In this document: piece by piece, positions 17,110 through 25,188 of the stretch
Numbering within the stretch: the first letter of the stretch is position 1
Layout: the number at the start of each line of letters is the position of its first letter
From: Prevotellaceae bacterium
GTDB lineage: Bacteria > Bacteroidota > Bacteroidia > Bacteroidales > Paludibacteraceae
DNA length: 36,138 bases
NCBI GenBank assembly: GCA_031261165.1
Contig: JAISJU010000024.1
Coordinates: 1-36,138 of the forward strand
Direction: 5' to 3'
Notes under the pieces: generated by a model
Databases searched by the model: none
What the model saw: the letters and a program-made list of their open reading frames with translations, nothing else
What the model was told of the DNA's origin: nothing
Position numbers and translations under genes: made by a program

Positions 17110-17237
17110 TTCAATTTACTTAAAAACAGAAAATATCCACATTAAAATTTTGAGGTGCAAAGGTAGGTAGAATTTCAATAAGTTAGCAAATTTAACGGAG
17201 AAAAAATGAGGTTTTTTTTAATATTCTTGTCGAAACC

Positions 17238-17269
17238 TTTGTGTAGTTCAAAAATAGTACATATCTTTG
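17238..17269 (+). promoter_or_regulatory. Bacteroidetes consensus promoter for trxA
   Basis: TTTG, 20-bp spacer, TATCTTTG; 60 bp upstream of the ATG. Confidence 0.75.
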
Positions 17270-17328
17270 TATCACACATTTATTTATAACAAACAGTTTA
17301 TTATCAAACTTTTAAAACTTGTAATACT

Positions 17329-17646
17329 ATGGCATTGACAATAACAGACAGCAACTTTGAAGAAATTGTGCTGCAATCGGACAAACTCGCGGTAGTGGAT
17401 TTTTGGGCAGAATGGTGCGGACCCTGCCGAATGATTACCCCTATTATAGAGGAACTTGCGGAAGAATATGCCGGTAAGGCAGTTATCGGTAAGGTTGATG
17501 TGGATAACAATCCCGAAGTGTGCGACAAGTACGGCATCAGAAACATTCCCACCATTTTGTTTTTCAAAAACGGCGAAATCGTAGATAAACAAGTGGGCGC
17601 GGCTCCCAAAAATGCTTTGACGGGCAAAATTCAGTCGTTTATTTAA
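17329..17646 (+). CDS. trxA: thioredoxin
   Basis: VVDFWAEWCGPCRMITPIIEELA, cis-Pro NIPTILFFKNG. Confidence 0.95.
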   Translation: MALTITDSNFEEIVLQSDKLAVVDFWAEWCGPCRMITPIIEELAEEYAGKAVIGKVDVDNNPEVCDKYGIRNIPTILFFKNGEIVDKQVGAAPKNALTGKIQSFI

Positions 17647-17654
17647 TTTATTAG

Positions 17655-17742
17655 AGAACGCAAATTACGCAAATATCGCAAATTTACGCAAATGACAAAA
17701 GAAATTTGCGGAAATTTGCGCTATTTGCGTAATTTGCGTTCT
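17655..17742. repeat. long inverted repeat of ACGCAAAT units
   Basis: AGAACGCAAATTACGCAAATA... / ...TATTTGCGTAATTTGCGTTCT. Confidence 0.85.
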
Positions 17743-17770
17743 ACATTATTATAAGTGCAACAAAAAATAC

Positions 17771-17859
17771 CTTTGTGGTCTTTGTGAAAATTCTTTGTAT
17801 TCTTTGTAGTTATTTTTTACCACAAAGAACACAAAGGGAATACACAAAGTATCACAAAG
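17771..17859. repeat. imperfect inverted repeat of CTTTGTG / CACAAAG units
   Basis: CTTTGTGGTCTTTGTG...TTCTTTGTAG / CCACAAAGAACACAAAG...ATCACAAAG. Confidence 0.75.
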
Positions 17860-17883
17860 AAAAACACAACATTAATTGCTATT

Positions 17884-18420
17884 ATGTCTATCAAGAAGAA
17901 AATAACCGAACTCAACCGCCTTTCGGTAGAAAAATTCAAAGAAACGGAGAAAATCCCGCTTATCGTGGTACTGGACAATGTGCGCAGTTTGCACAATGTC
18001 GGCTCGGTGTTCCGTACCGCAGACGCTTTTTTGGTTGAGGGGGTGTATCTTTGCGGCATTACTTCCGTGCCGCCCAATGCCGAAATTCACAAATCGGCTC
18101 TCGGCGCGGAGTTTAGTGTGGATTGGCGGTATTTTGAAGATGCCTGTGAGGCGGTTTCCGACTTGAAATGTGCGGGTTACACGGTTTTTGCCGTAGAACA
18201 GGTGGAAAACAGCATAAAGTTACCCGATTTGCAACTCGAGAAAGGGCGGAAATACGCCGTAGTTCTCGGCAATGAGGTGAAAGGCGTGCAGCAAGCGGTG
18301 GTGGATATGTGCGATGCAAGTGTGGAAATTCCGCAGTTTGGCACGAAACATTCGCTCAATGTCAGCATTGCGGGCGGGGTTGTTATTTGGGAGGTTTTTC
18401 GGAAAATCACTGCCATTTAA
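17884..18420 (+). CDS. TrmH/SpoU-family RNA methyltransferase
   Basis: VVLDNVRSLHNVGSVFRTADAF, VVLGNEVKGV, SLNVSIAGGVVIWE SPOUT motifs. Confidence 0.92.
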   Translation: MSIKKKITELNRLSVEKFKETEKIPLIVVLDNVRSLHNVGSVFRTADAFLVEGVYLCGITSVPPNAEIHKSALGAEFSVDWRYFEDACEAVSDLKCAGYTVFAVEQVENSIKLPDLQLEKGRKYAVVLGNEVKGVQQAVVDMCDASVEIPQFGTKHSLNVSIAGGVVIWEVFRKITAI

Positions 18421-19621
18421 AGCGATAGCCCACATTCCATTCGATGTAATCTGCTACCGAGAAATTGTGCGCCAACAAACTGATACCCGCAAACAGATTG
18501 CTTTTGAAGTGATATTTGATACCCACCTTTTCGTTGAGCGACAGTTTTTTTTCTTCGGGCATTCCCTGCCAGAGGTAGTAGCCGACTTGTGCGAGAATGC
18601 TCACTCGGTGGATACAAAACTCGTGCGCCGCAAAGAGATTGACGGCAAAACGGTCGCGCTGCCTGCCCAAAACGGTAAACGGTTTTCCGCCGCTCATATC
18701 AAGGTGGATACCGCCCCGTTCATCATAAATGACGGAAACGCCGCTCGTATCAAAGCGGCTGCCGCCCCATTCATCATAAATGACAGAAATACCCCCGCCC
18801 GTCTTACTCATATAAGAATACTGCCGCATATAGGCAAGCGAGGCTGTAAATACTTTATATTGAAAGTTATCATACTCATAAGGAGTGCCTCTTAGATACC
18901 AAATTTCTTGATTGAAAGCCTTGATACCCGCGCCGGCGGTTACAAAAATCTCGTGATTCTTCGGGTAGGGCGGGATATAACTTTTTCGGATAAATTCGGG
19001 TTTGGATTGCAGGTAATAATTCAGGGCGATATGGGGCGAAACGAGGTTTAAGCCTTTGTTCGGTTTTTTGTACGAGCCGTTGCTGAAATGCGTAAAACCT
19101 GCGCCGGCAGAGAGTTCCAAGTGCTTTGTCAGCCAATAATTGTATGACGCACGCAAACCGATATACACGGTGCCTTTTGAGCCGATGACGATGTTAAACG
19201 GATTTTTGTCGAAGTCGTAAGGATTCCAACCGTAGGCAAAACCGCCCTCTATTTTGTAAACGAAAGAGGATTTTTCCCAACGCCGAAATGCGCCGTTCAA
19301 GAAGCCGTAGAGTGCCAGCGGTCGCCCGAGTTCATCGCCGCCTTCGGGCAAGAGGGCGTAGAGTGCAAGTCCGTAACTCGGAAAATTATACAGTTGTTCC
19401 CAATCGCGTTTGCCGGCACTTTGCTTGCCGAAACCGAGTGAAAAGGCGGCAAACTCATTGACTGTTTGGTTTTTCTTGTTGATGCCGCGTACAAAATCGT
19501 TGGTTTGGAAAACGCGCCCATAGTCTGTGCGTGCGGTGAAAAACAAACCTTTATTTTCAGCATAGCACAATAGATTTAAATGGATAAAAATGGATAAAAG
19601 CAGATAAAATTTATTCTTCAT
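18407..19621 (-). CDS. acyloxyacyl hydrolase (PagL-like lipid A deacylase)
   Basis: Signal peptide, beta-barrel-like sequence with AGAGFTHFSNGSYKKPNKGLN (PagL HxS motif). Confidence 0.8.
   Translation of the reverse strand: MKNKFYLLLSIFIHLNLLCYAENKGLFFTARTDYGRVFQTNDFVRGINKKNQTVNEFAAFSLGFGKQSAGKRDWEQLYNFPSYGLALYALLPEGGDELGRPLALYGFLNGAFRRWEKSSFVYKIEGGFAYGWNPYDFDKNPFNIVIGSKGTVYIGLRASYNYWLTKHLELSAGAGFTHFSNGSYKKPNKGLNLVSPHIALNYYLQSKPEFIRKSYIPPYPKNHEIFVTAGAGIKAFNQEIWYLRGTPYEYDNFQYKVFTASLAYMRQYSYMSKTGGGISVIYDEWGGSRFDTSGVSVIYDERGGIHLDMSGGKPFTVLGRQRDRFAVNLFAAHEFCIHRVSILAQVGYYLWQGMPEEKKLSLNEKVGIKYHFKSNLFAGISLLAHNFSVADYIEWNVGYRFKWQ
18689..18790 (-). repeat. 51-bp tandem duplication within the PagL-like gene
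   Basis: Units 18689-18739 and 18740-18790 encode (I/V)SVIYDE(W/R)GG...D(T/M)SG twice. Confidence 0.85.
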
Positions 19622-19635
19622 TTTTCAATCTTCAT

Positions 19636-21093
19636 TTACAAACTCCACTCAAAGCCATCTTTTGTATCTTTTACCTGAAAACCGTACTCGGCAAGTTGCT
19701 TGCGGATTTTGTCGCTCGTTGCCCAATCTTTGTTTTGCTTTGCCTGCAAGCGGATTTCGAGGAGCAAATCCACCGCCTTTTTGTATGCCTCGTTTGAAGT
19801 TTCGTTTGCCGTGCTTTGCAAACCGAGCAAGTCTTCGACAAAGAGTTTGAAGGTGGCTTGCAGTTCCTGCAAATCTTCGGCATTGAAGGTTGCTTTGCCG
19901 TCTGTGGCGGCGTTGATGTGCTTGATTGCCTCGAAGAGCTGCGAAATAACTATCGGCGTATTCAGGTCATCGAGCAATGCCTCTTCGCATTTGCTTTTTA
20001 AGCCTTTGACTTCTACGGTGGAAACGCCGGCGGGCTGCAATTTCTGCAAACGCGCGTAACCTTCGAGCAAGCGTTCAAGTCCTTTTTCCGATGCCTGCAA
20101 AGCCTCGTTGCTGAAATCGACCGTGCTGCGGTAGTGCGCCTGCAAGATGAAGAAACGTATCGTCATCGGCGTGTAGGCTTGCGCGAGAATGGGGTGCGCG
20201 CCGGTGAAAAATTCTTCGAGCGTAATGAAATTGCCGAGCGATTTGCCCATTTTTTTGCCGTTGATGGTTATCATATTGTTGTGCAGCCAGTAGCGCACGG
20301 ACTCTTTGCCGGTTGCGCCCACCGATTGGGCGATTTCGCATTCGTGGTGCGGGAAAAGCAAGTCCATTCCCCCGCCGTGAATGTCGAACTGCTCGCCGAG
20401 GTACTTCGTTCCCATTGCCGAACATTCCAAGTGCCAGCCCGGAAAACCCTCGCTCCAAGGCGAGCGCCAGTGCATAATATGTTCGGGCGCGGCTTTTTTC
20501 CACAGCGCAAAGTCGAAAGAGTTGCGTTTTTCTTCTTGCCCATCGAGGTCGCGGGTGGTTTCGAGCAACTCGTCAATGTTTCTGCCCGACAGTTTGCCGT
20601 AATGGTGCTGTTTGGCGTATTTTTCCACATCAAAATACACCGAGCCTTCGCTTTCATACGCCCAGCCGTTGTCGAAAATCTTTTGGATAAATTCAATCTG
20701 CTCAATGATATGCCCCGATGCGTGTGGCTCAATGCTCGGCGGCAGTACGCCCAACGCCTCCATCGCTTTGTGGTAGCGGTTGAGGTAATATTGCACCACC
20801 TCCATCGGCTCGATTTGTTCCAGTCGGGCTTTTTTGGCAATTTTGTCCTCGCCGCTGTCGGCATCGTTTTCGAGGTGTCCCACATCGGTTATATTTCTGA
20901 CGTAGCGCACTTTGTAGCCGAGATATTTCAGCGTGCGGAACAGAATATCAAAGGTGATGGCGGGTCGTGCGTGTCCCAAATGCGGGTCGCCATACACGGT
21001 GGGACCGCAGACGTACATACCCACATTGGGCGCGTGCAACGGTTTGAAAACTTCTTTTTTGCGGGTCAGGGTGTTGTAAACTTGCAGTTCCAT
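19636..21093 (-). CDS. cysS: cysteinyl-tRNA synthetase
   Basis: [58 protein letters not shown]. The ORF track starts at 21147; MELQVYN (21093) is the likelier start. Confidence 0.95.
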   Translation of the reverse strand: MELQVYNTLTRKKEVFKPLHAPNVGMYVCGPTVYGDPHLGHARPAITFDILFRTLKYLGYKVRYVRNITDVGHLENDADSGEDKIAKKARLEQIEPMEVVQYYLNRYHKAMEALGVLPPSIEPHASGHIIEQIEFIQKIFDNGWAYESEGSVYFDVEKYAKQHHYGKLSGRNIDELLETTRDLDGQEEKRNSFDFALWKKAAPEHIMHWRSPWSEGFPGWHLECSAMGTKYLGEQFDIHGGGMDLLFPHHECEIAQSVGATGKESVRYWLHNNMITINGKKMGKSLGNFITLEEFFTGAHPILAQAYTPMTIRFFILQAHYRSTVDFSNEALQASEKGLERLLEGYARLQKLQPAGVSTVEVKGLKSKCEEALLDDLNTPIVISQLFEAIKHINAATDGKATFNAEDLQELQATFKLFVEDLLGLQSTANETSNEAYKKAVDLLLEIRLQAKQNKDWATSDKIRKQLAEYGFQVKDTKDGFEWSL

Positions 21094-21437
21094 AATTGCT
21101 TGTGATTTTAAAAGTGCAAAGATATTGTAAATTATTTTTACCACCAAACCTGTTGCTTGTTTTCATAAGTAAAAATACGCTCATCGTGTCCGCGCGAGTG
21201 CTTGCGTATGGGTTCTTTTTGAAAAAAGGTTTCTTCTGTTTCTGTTTAGTTGTGTAGATGATACTGCAAATCGGCGTGAGCGGGAAGTTTTGGGGATTAT
21301 TTCCCGCAGTAAAATCCAATTGACGCCAAATTATACAGTCAATTATGCCATTTTTTGAAAATAAATATAACAAAAATCTGTTCAATGCACAAAATCAATA
21401 AAAAAGTTGTAATTTTGTGCCATATTTTAATGGTTAA

Positions 21438-22301
21438 ATGACAACAGAAATATCTGCAAATAAAAAAAACGAAATCATTTTCTACCAACCGGACAGTTTC
21501 ATTCAGTTGGAAGTGTTGGTAGAGAACGAAACTGTGTGGTTATCACAGTCGCAAATGGCTGAATTGTTTTAAACCACAAAGCAAAATATCAGTTTGCATA
21601 TAAACAATGCTTTTAAAGAAGGTGAAATTGAAAGAAATTCAGTTGTCAAGGATTACTTGACAACTGCTTCCGACGGCAAAAATTATATTACAAAATACTA
21701 TAATCTTGATGTAATTATTTCCGTTGGTTACCGTGTTAAATCGTTGTCCGGTGTGCAGTTCCGCAAATGGGCTACCCAAATTGTAAAAGAATATACTTTG
21801 CGTGGCTACGCTCTAAATCAGCGGTTTGAACAAGTTGATAATAAACTTTTTCAGCACGAACAGCGATTGCTAAATGCCGAAAAACAGATTAATTTCTTTG
21901 TGCGCACAAGTTTACCTCCGGTTGAAGGCGTGTTTTATAATGGACAGATTTTTGATGCCTACAAATTTGTGTCTGATTTGATTGAGATGGCGAAAAAGGA
22001 AATTGTTGTGATAGATAATTATATTGATGTCAGTATTTTAGCCCTGCTCACAAAACGCAAAAAGGAAGTAAAAGCAACAATCCTTACAGCCAATTTGAAT
22101 AAAATACAACCTGACTTAGACAAACACAACGCTCAATATCCTGAAATTTTTATTGAAGAAAAACTAAATATACACGACCGTTTCATTTTGATAGACAACG
22201 ATTTGTATCATATTGGTGCTTCATTGAAAGACTTAGGCAAAAAACTGTTTGCGTTTTCAAAAATGGAAATGTCGGCAACAGATTTATTGAAAAATATTTG
22301 A
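21438..22301 (+). pseudogene. RhuM-family virulence-like protein disrupted by an in-frame TAA
   Basis: MTTEISANKKNEIIFYQPDSFIQLEVLVENETVWLSQSQMAELF*TTKQNISLHINNAFKEGEIERNSVVKDYLTTASDGKNY...; both halves are in the same frame. Confidence 0.85.
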
Positions 22302-22402
22302 TTGAAAATCAAATATAAATTCGTAATATTGCAATCGAAATTTAAACAAAAAATATAAGATAAAAAAACAGACATTTAGCGTAGAAATACGCAGGACATA
22401 TT

Positions 22403-22574
22403 AAAAATAGCGATTACTGCTATTCTTGACTATCATTTTCCACACTTGTAATCCATTTGGATTACTACCTCAAGAATAAGTTAGTGAAACGCCGTGTGTT
22501 ACGGCGTGGAATAACTTGCCAGAGGTAGAGGCGTGGAAACCTGATAGTCAGACAGGTTGTTCCGCGCTATTTTT
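22403..22574 (+). ncRNA. structured ncRNA candidate, rod-like with open central bubble
   Basis: Nested pairings: AAAAATAGCG/CGCTATTTTT, TTGACTATCA/TGATAGTCAG, TTTCCAC/GTGGAAA, hairpin GTAATCC-attt-GGATTAC, TACCTC/GAGGTA, AAGTTA/TAACTT, ACGCCGT-gtgtt-ACGGCGT. Confidence 0.65.
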
Positions 22575-22607
22575 ATTGATAATAAGTAACTTCTTAATTT
22601 TTATTTT

Positions 22608-24788
22608 ATGATACTTTTAAATCAAACACCACAGCGCACAAGTGCAATGGAGACCGGAAACCATTTCAAAAACGGGGCGAGTCTGAAAAGCCTAATGAGT
22701 AAGGGAAAACAATATTTGCTGTTCTTTATGCTTTTGCTAAACTCGGCAACGATGCTCGGACAAAATTTTGAATGGGCGTTGAAAGATGTAAAAAGTAGTG
22801 AGCCGTTTCATGATGGTTTGGCCAGTTTCTATGAATATGAAAGCGGGCTCTATGGTGCTATTGACCGTAGTGGACAAGTAATAATTAAACCTCAATTCAA
22901 ATCTTCTTTTGAATTTGAAAATGGTTTTGCGGTGGTTGAAACAGAAACAGGCAAAGGCATTATTAACCGTAGCGGACTGTTTCTTTTAGAGCCTGTGTAT
23001 AAATATATTTTACCAGGCCTGAATAAAATTGCTGGTCTATACACAATTGTAAACACAGAGGGAAAGGAAGGAGTTTTTTATAATAATCGTTTAGTACTAC
23101 CTGTTGTTTATAAGAGTATTTATACCGATGACTTTCCTTTTATTTCAATAGAAGAGCGCAAAATCAATCTTATTGACGGTAAAATATTTGATAAAGTAAA
23201 AAATGAAGGTGCCGTATTTATTACAGAAATCGGAAAAGAAATAAAATATTATAACAAAGATGGCGAAGAAATAAATTCACAGGTAAGCAGTAAAGGCGTT
23301 CAGTTTTTTAAAGACGAACAATCAGAAAAATATGGATTTAAAAATATTGAAACAGGTGCAATTATTACTTCGCCGATTTATGATGTATCTGACATACCTA
23401 TATTCGTTAACAATGTAATGATTGTTTCATATCGTAACCCAAAAGATAATGAAAAATCAGAGTTATTGATTGATGCAAATGGAAAAGAAGTAATTAAACG
23501 AAATCTTTTCAAATATGTGCGATATTGTACATTAGACGCTGTTTTAGTTGCTCCTTCAGCTTTTGATACCAAATACGGATTATATTCTATTACAGGAAAG
23601 CAATTATTACCTGCAATATATGGTTATATTTATTACGCAGGTCACGACTGTTTCATTGCGAAGAAAGGAGAGGAACAATTTCTCTATAATTTTCATAACG
23701 GAAAACTTTCCGATGCATACGAAACGATTTATCCTGTCGGTAAAAATAAAGAAGGAATGATAAAGGTTACAAAAAAGATTAATGGGGAAAAAGTGTGGGG
23801 ATATGTTAATAGTGAAACAATGAAAGAAATTCCTCCGCAATTTGGTTATACTTATAGTTTTTCTGAAGGACTTGCCGTAGTACAAAAAAAAGACACCAAA
23901 CGACTTTTGATAAACAAAAATGGCGAAGTAATTATGACAGATGAAAAATTTTATTTGAGTACTGAAGTTAATAACGGAGTATTGGGTGTCAAAGATAAAG
24001 AAACTCTCGAAATGGGATATATCTATGTTTCCAAAGATAGCAAATACACTTACAATCAGACAAATGTTTCCGATACTAAACTAATATATGATGTTACAGT
24101 TGAAGATTGGTTGGCAGAAGGCCATAAATATTTTGAAAAAGAAAAATATGCAACAGCCAAAGAATATTACTACAAAGTAATGATGGCTCAACCTAAAAAT
24201 ATAGATGCAATTATCAGTTATGGTGCTTGTTTGGGTAATTTGGGTTATTACGAAGAAGCACTCGAAAGTTGCAATATGGCACTTGATATTGACCCCAATA
24301 ACAAAATAGTATTAAATAATGTTGAAACTGCTCGCAAGAATATGGAAATAGAACGACAAAACGCCATAGCACAGCAAAACGCCAATAACAACCGGAGTTC
24401 TACTTTTTGGGACGCGCTTTCTTCCTTTGGTCAGGTGTTGTATGATGTCGGCTCTGCGTATAACAGCGGAGGCTCCGGCAGTTATGGTTCGGGCGGATAT
24501 TCGGACAGTTCAGGCAGTAGCGGCAGTTCTTCGAGTTGTGCCTCGTATAAACAACGCTATAACGATATGAAATACAAACGCGACCGAGAAGCCAATGGCA
24601 ACGCAGGCAGAGAAGGAACAGCCACAGGAAAAAATAAAGCTCATTCTATTGCACCTGATAAAGCAAGCGGTGCTACATCGGGAGATTACCGAGTTATCAA
24701 TGGTTCAAGAGCCTTGATACGGGAATATGAACGGCAAATGCAAAGTATTGAACGGCAAGCAAAGCAAGCGGGTTGCAGTGTGTATTAG
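22608..24788 (+). CDS. secreted WG-repeat protein with TPR domain and Ser/Gly-rich tail
   Basis: Repeated YG(A/F)I(D/N)...G..I(I)xPxF/Y units; TPR-like WLAEGHKYFEKEKYATAKEYYYKVMMAQPKNIDAIISYGACLGNLGYYEEALESCNMALDIDP. Confidence 0.8.
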   Translation: MILLNQTPQRTSAMETGNHFKNGASLKSLMSKGKQYLLFFMLLLNSATMLGQNFEWALKDVKSSEPFHDGLASFYEYESGLYGAIDRSGQVIIKPQFKSSFEFENGFAVVETETGKGIINRSGLFLLEPVYKYILPGLNKIAGLYTIVNTEGKEGVFYNNRLVLPVVYKSIYTDDFPFISIEERKINLIDGKIFDKVKNEGAVFITEIGKEIKYYNKDGEEINSQVSSKGVQFFKDEQSEKYGFKNIETGAIITSPIYDVSDIPIFVNNVMIVSYRNPKDNEKSELLIDANGKEVIKRNLFKYVRYCTLDAVLVAPSAFDTKYGLYSITGKQLLPAIYGYIYYAGHDCFIAKKGEEQFLYNFHNGKLSDAYETIYPVGKNKEGMIKVTKKINGEKVWGYVNSETMKEIPPQFGYTYSFSEGLAVVQKKDTKRLLINKNGEVIMTDEKFYLSTEVNNGVLGVKDKETLEMGYIYVSKDSKYTYNQTNVSDTKLIYDVTVEDWLAEGHKYFEKEKYATAKEYYYKVMMAQPKNIDAIISYGACLGNLGYYEEALESCNMALDIDPNNKIVLNNVETARKNMEIERQNAIAQQNANNNRSSTFWDALSSFGQVLYDVGSAYNSGGSGSYGSGGYSDSSGSSGSSSSCASYKQRYNDMKYKRDREANGNAGREGTATGKNKAHSIAPDKASGATSGDYRVINGSRALIREYERQMQSIERQAKQAGCSVY

Positions 24789-24926
24789 AAAAAGAACGGC
24801 AGATAACAAATTGTTACTTTGATGGCTGTAAATTAATAATAACTATTTGAAAAGCAGCGATAATTCATTTTACCGCTGTTTTCCTGCCCGCGCGGATTTC
24901 CAAAATTCGTTGTTATTAACTACCCT

Positions 24927-25010
24927 GCTCGCGCCGATTTGTAATCGGCACGGCATTAATTAACTGAAAATAAAGAACATATAACGCGCCGATTGCAAAT
25001 CGGCGCGAGC
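24927..25010. repeat. REP-like inverted repeat GCTCGCGCCGATTTG(C/T)AATCGGC
   Basis: Two outward copies in inverted orientation, each itself palindromic. Confidence 0.8.
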
Positions 25011-25109
25011 AATAGTTCGCGTCCGCGCGAGGGCTTGCGTATCCAAAAGAGGGCATACTTCGGCTACGCTCAGTAACCGAGCCTCGCCCCTACAATCAAC
25101 CAAATGAAA

Positions 25110-25129
25110 GGGCGGAAAATTTTCCGCCC
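25110..25129. repeat. perfect 20-bp palindrome GGGCGGAAAATTTTCCGCCC
   Basis: Direct reading. Confidence 0.9.
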
Positions 25130-25188
25130 CTACGATACACATATACAGCAAGTTGTAATTACTAATATAAATGTGTGTTTCATTTTCT

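Noticed and set aside
16129-17145. 338-aa plus-strand ORF opposite the SulP gene
   Set aside because: Composition (Arg/His/Asn-rich) is typical of antisense translation of a GC-richer coding strand; no family motif.
20134-21105. 323-aa plus-strand ORF opposite cysS
   Set aside because: Shadow ORF of cysS, which has unmistakable synthetase motifs.
22608-24788. Retron interpretation of the structured RNA at 22403-22574 plus downstream gene
   Set aside because: The downstream protein is a WG-repeat/TPR protein with no reverse transcriptase motifs such as YxDD.
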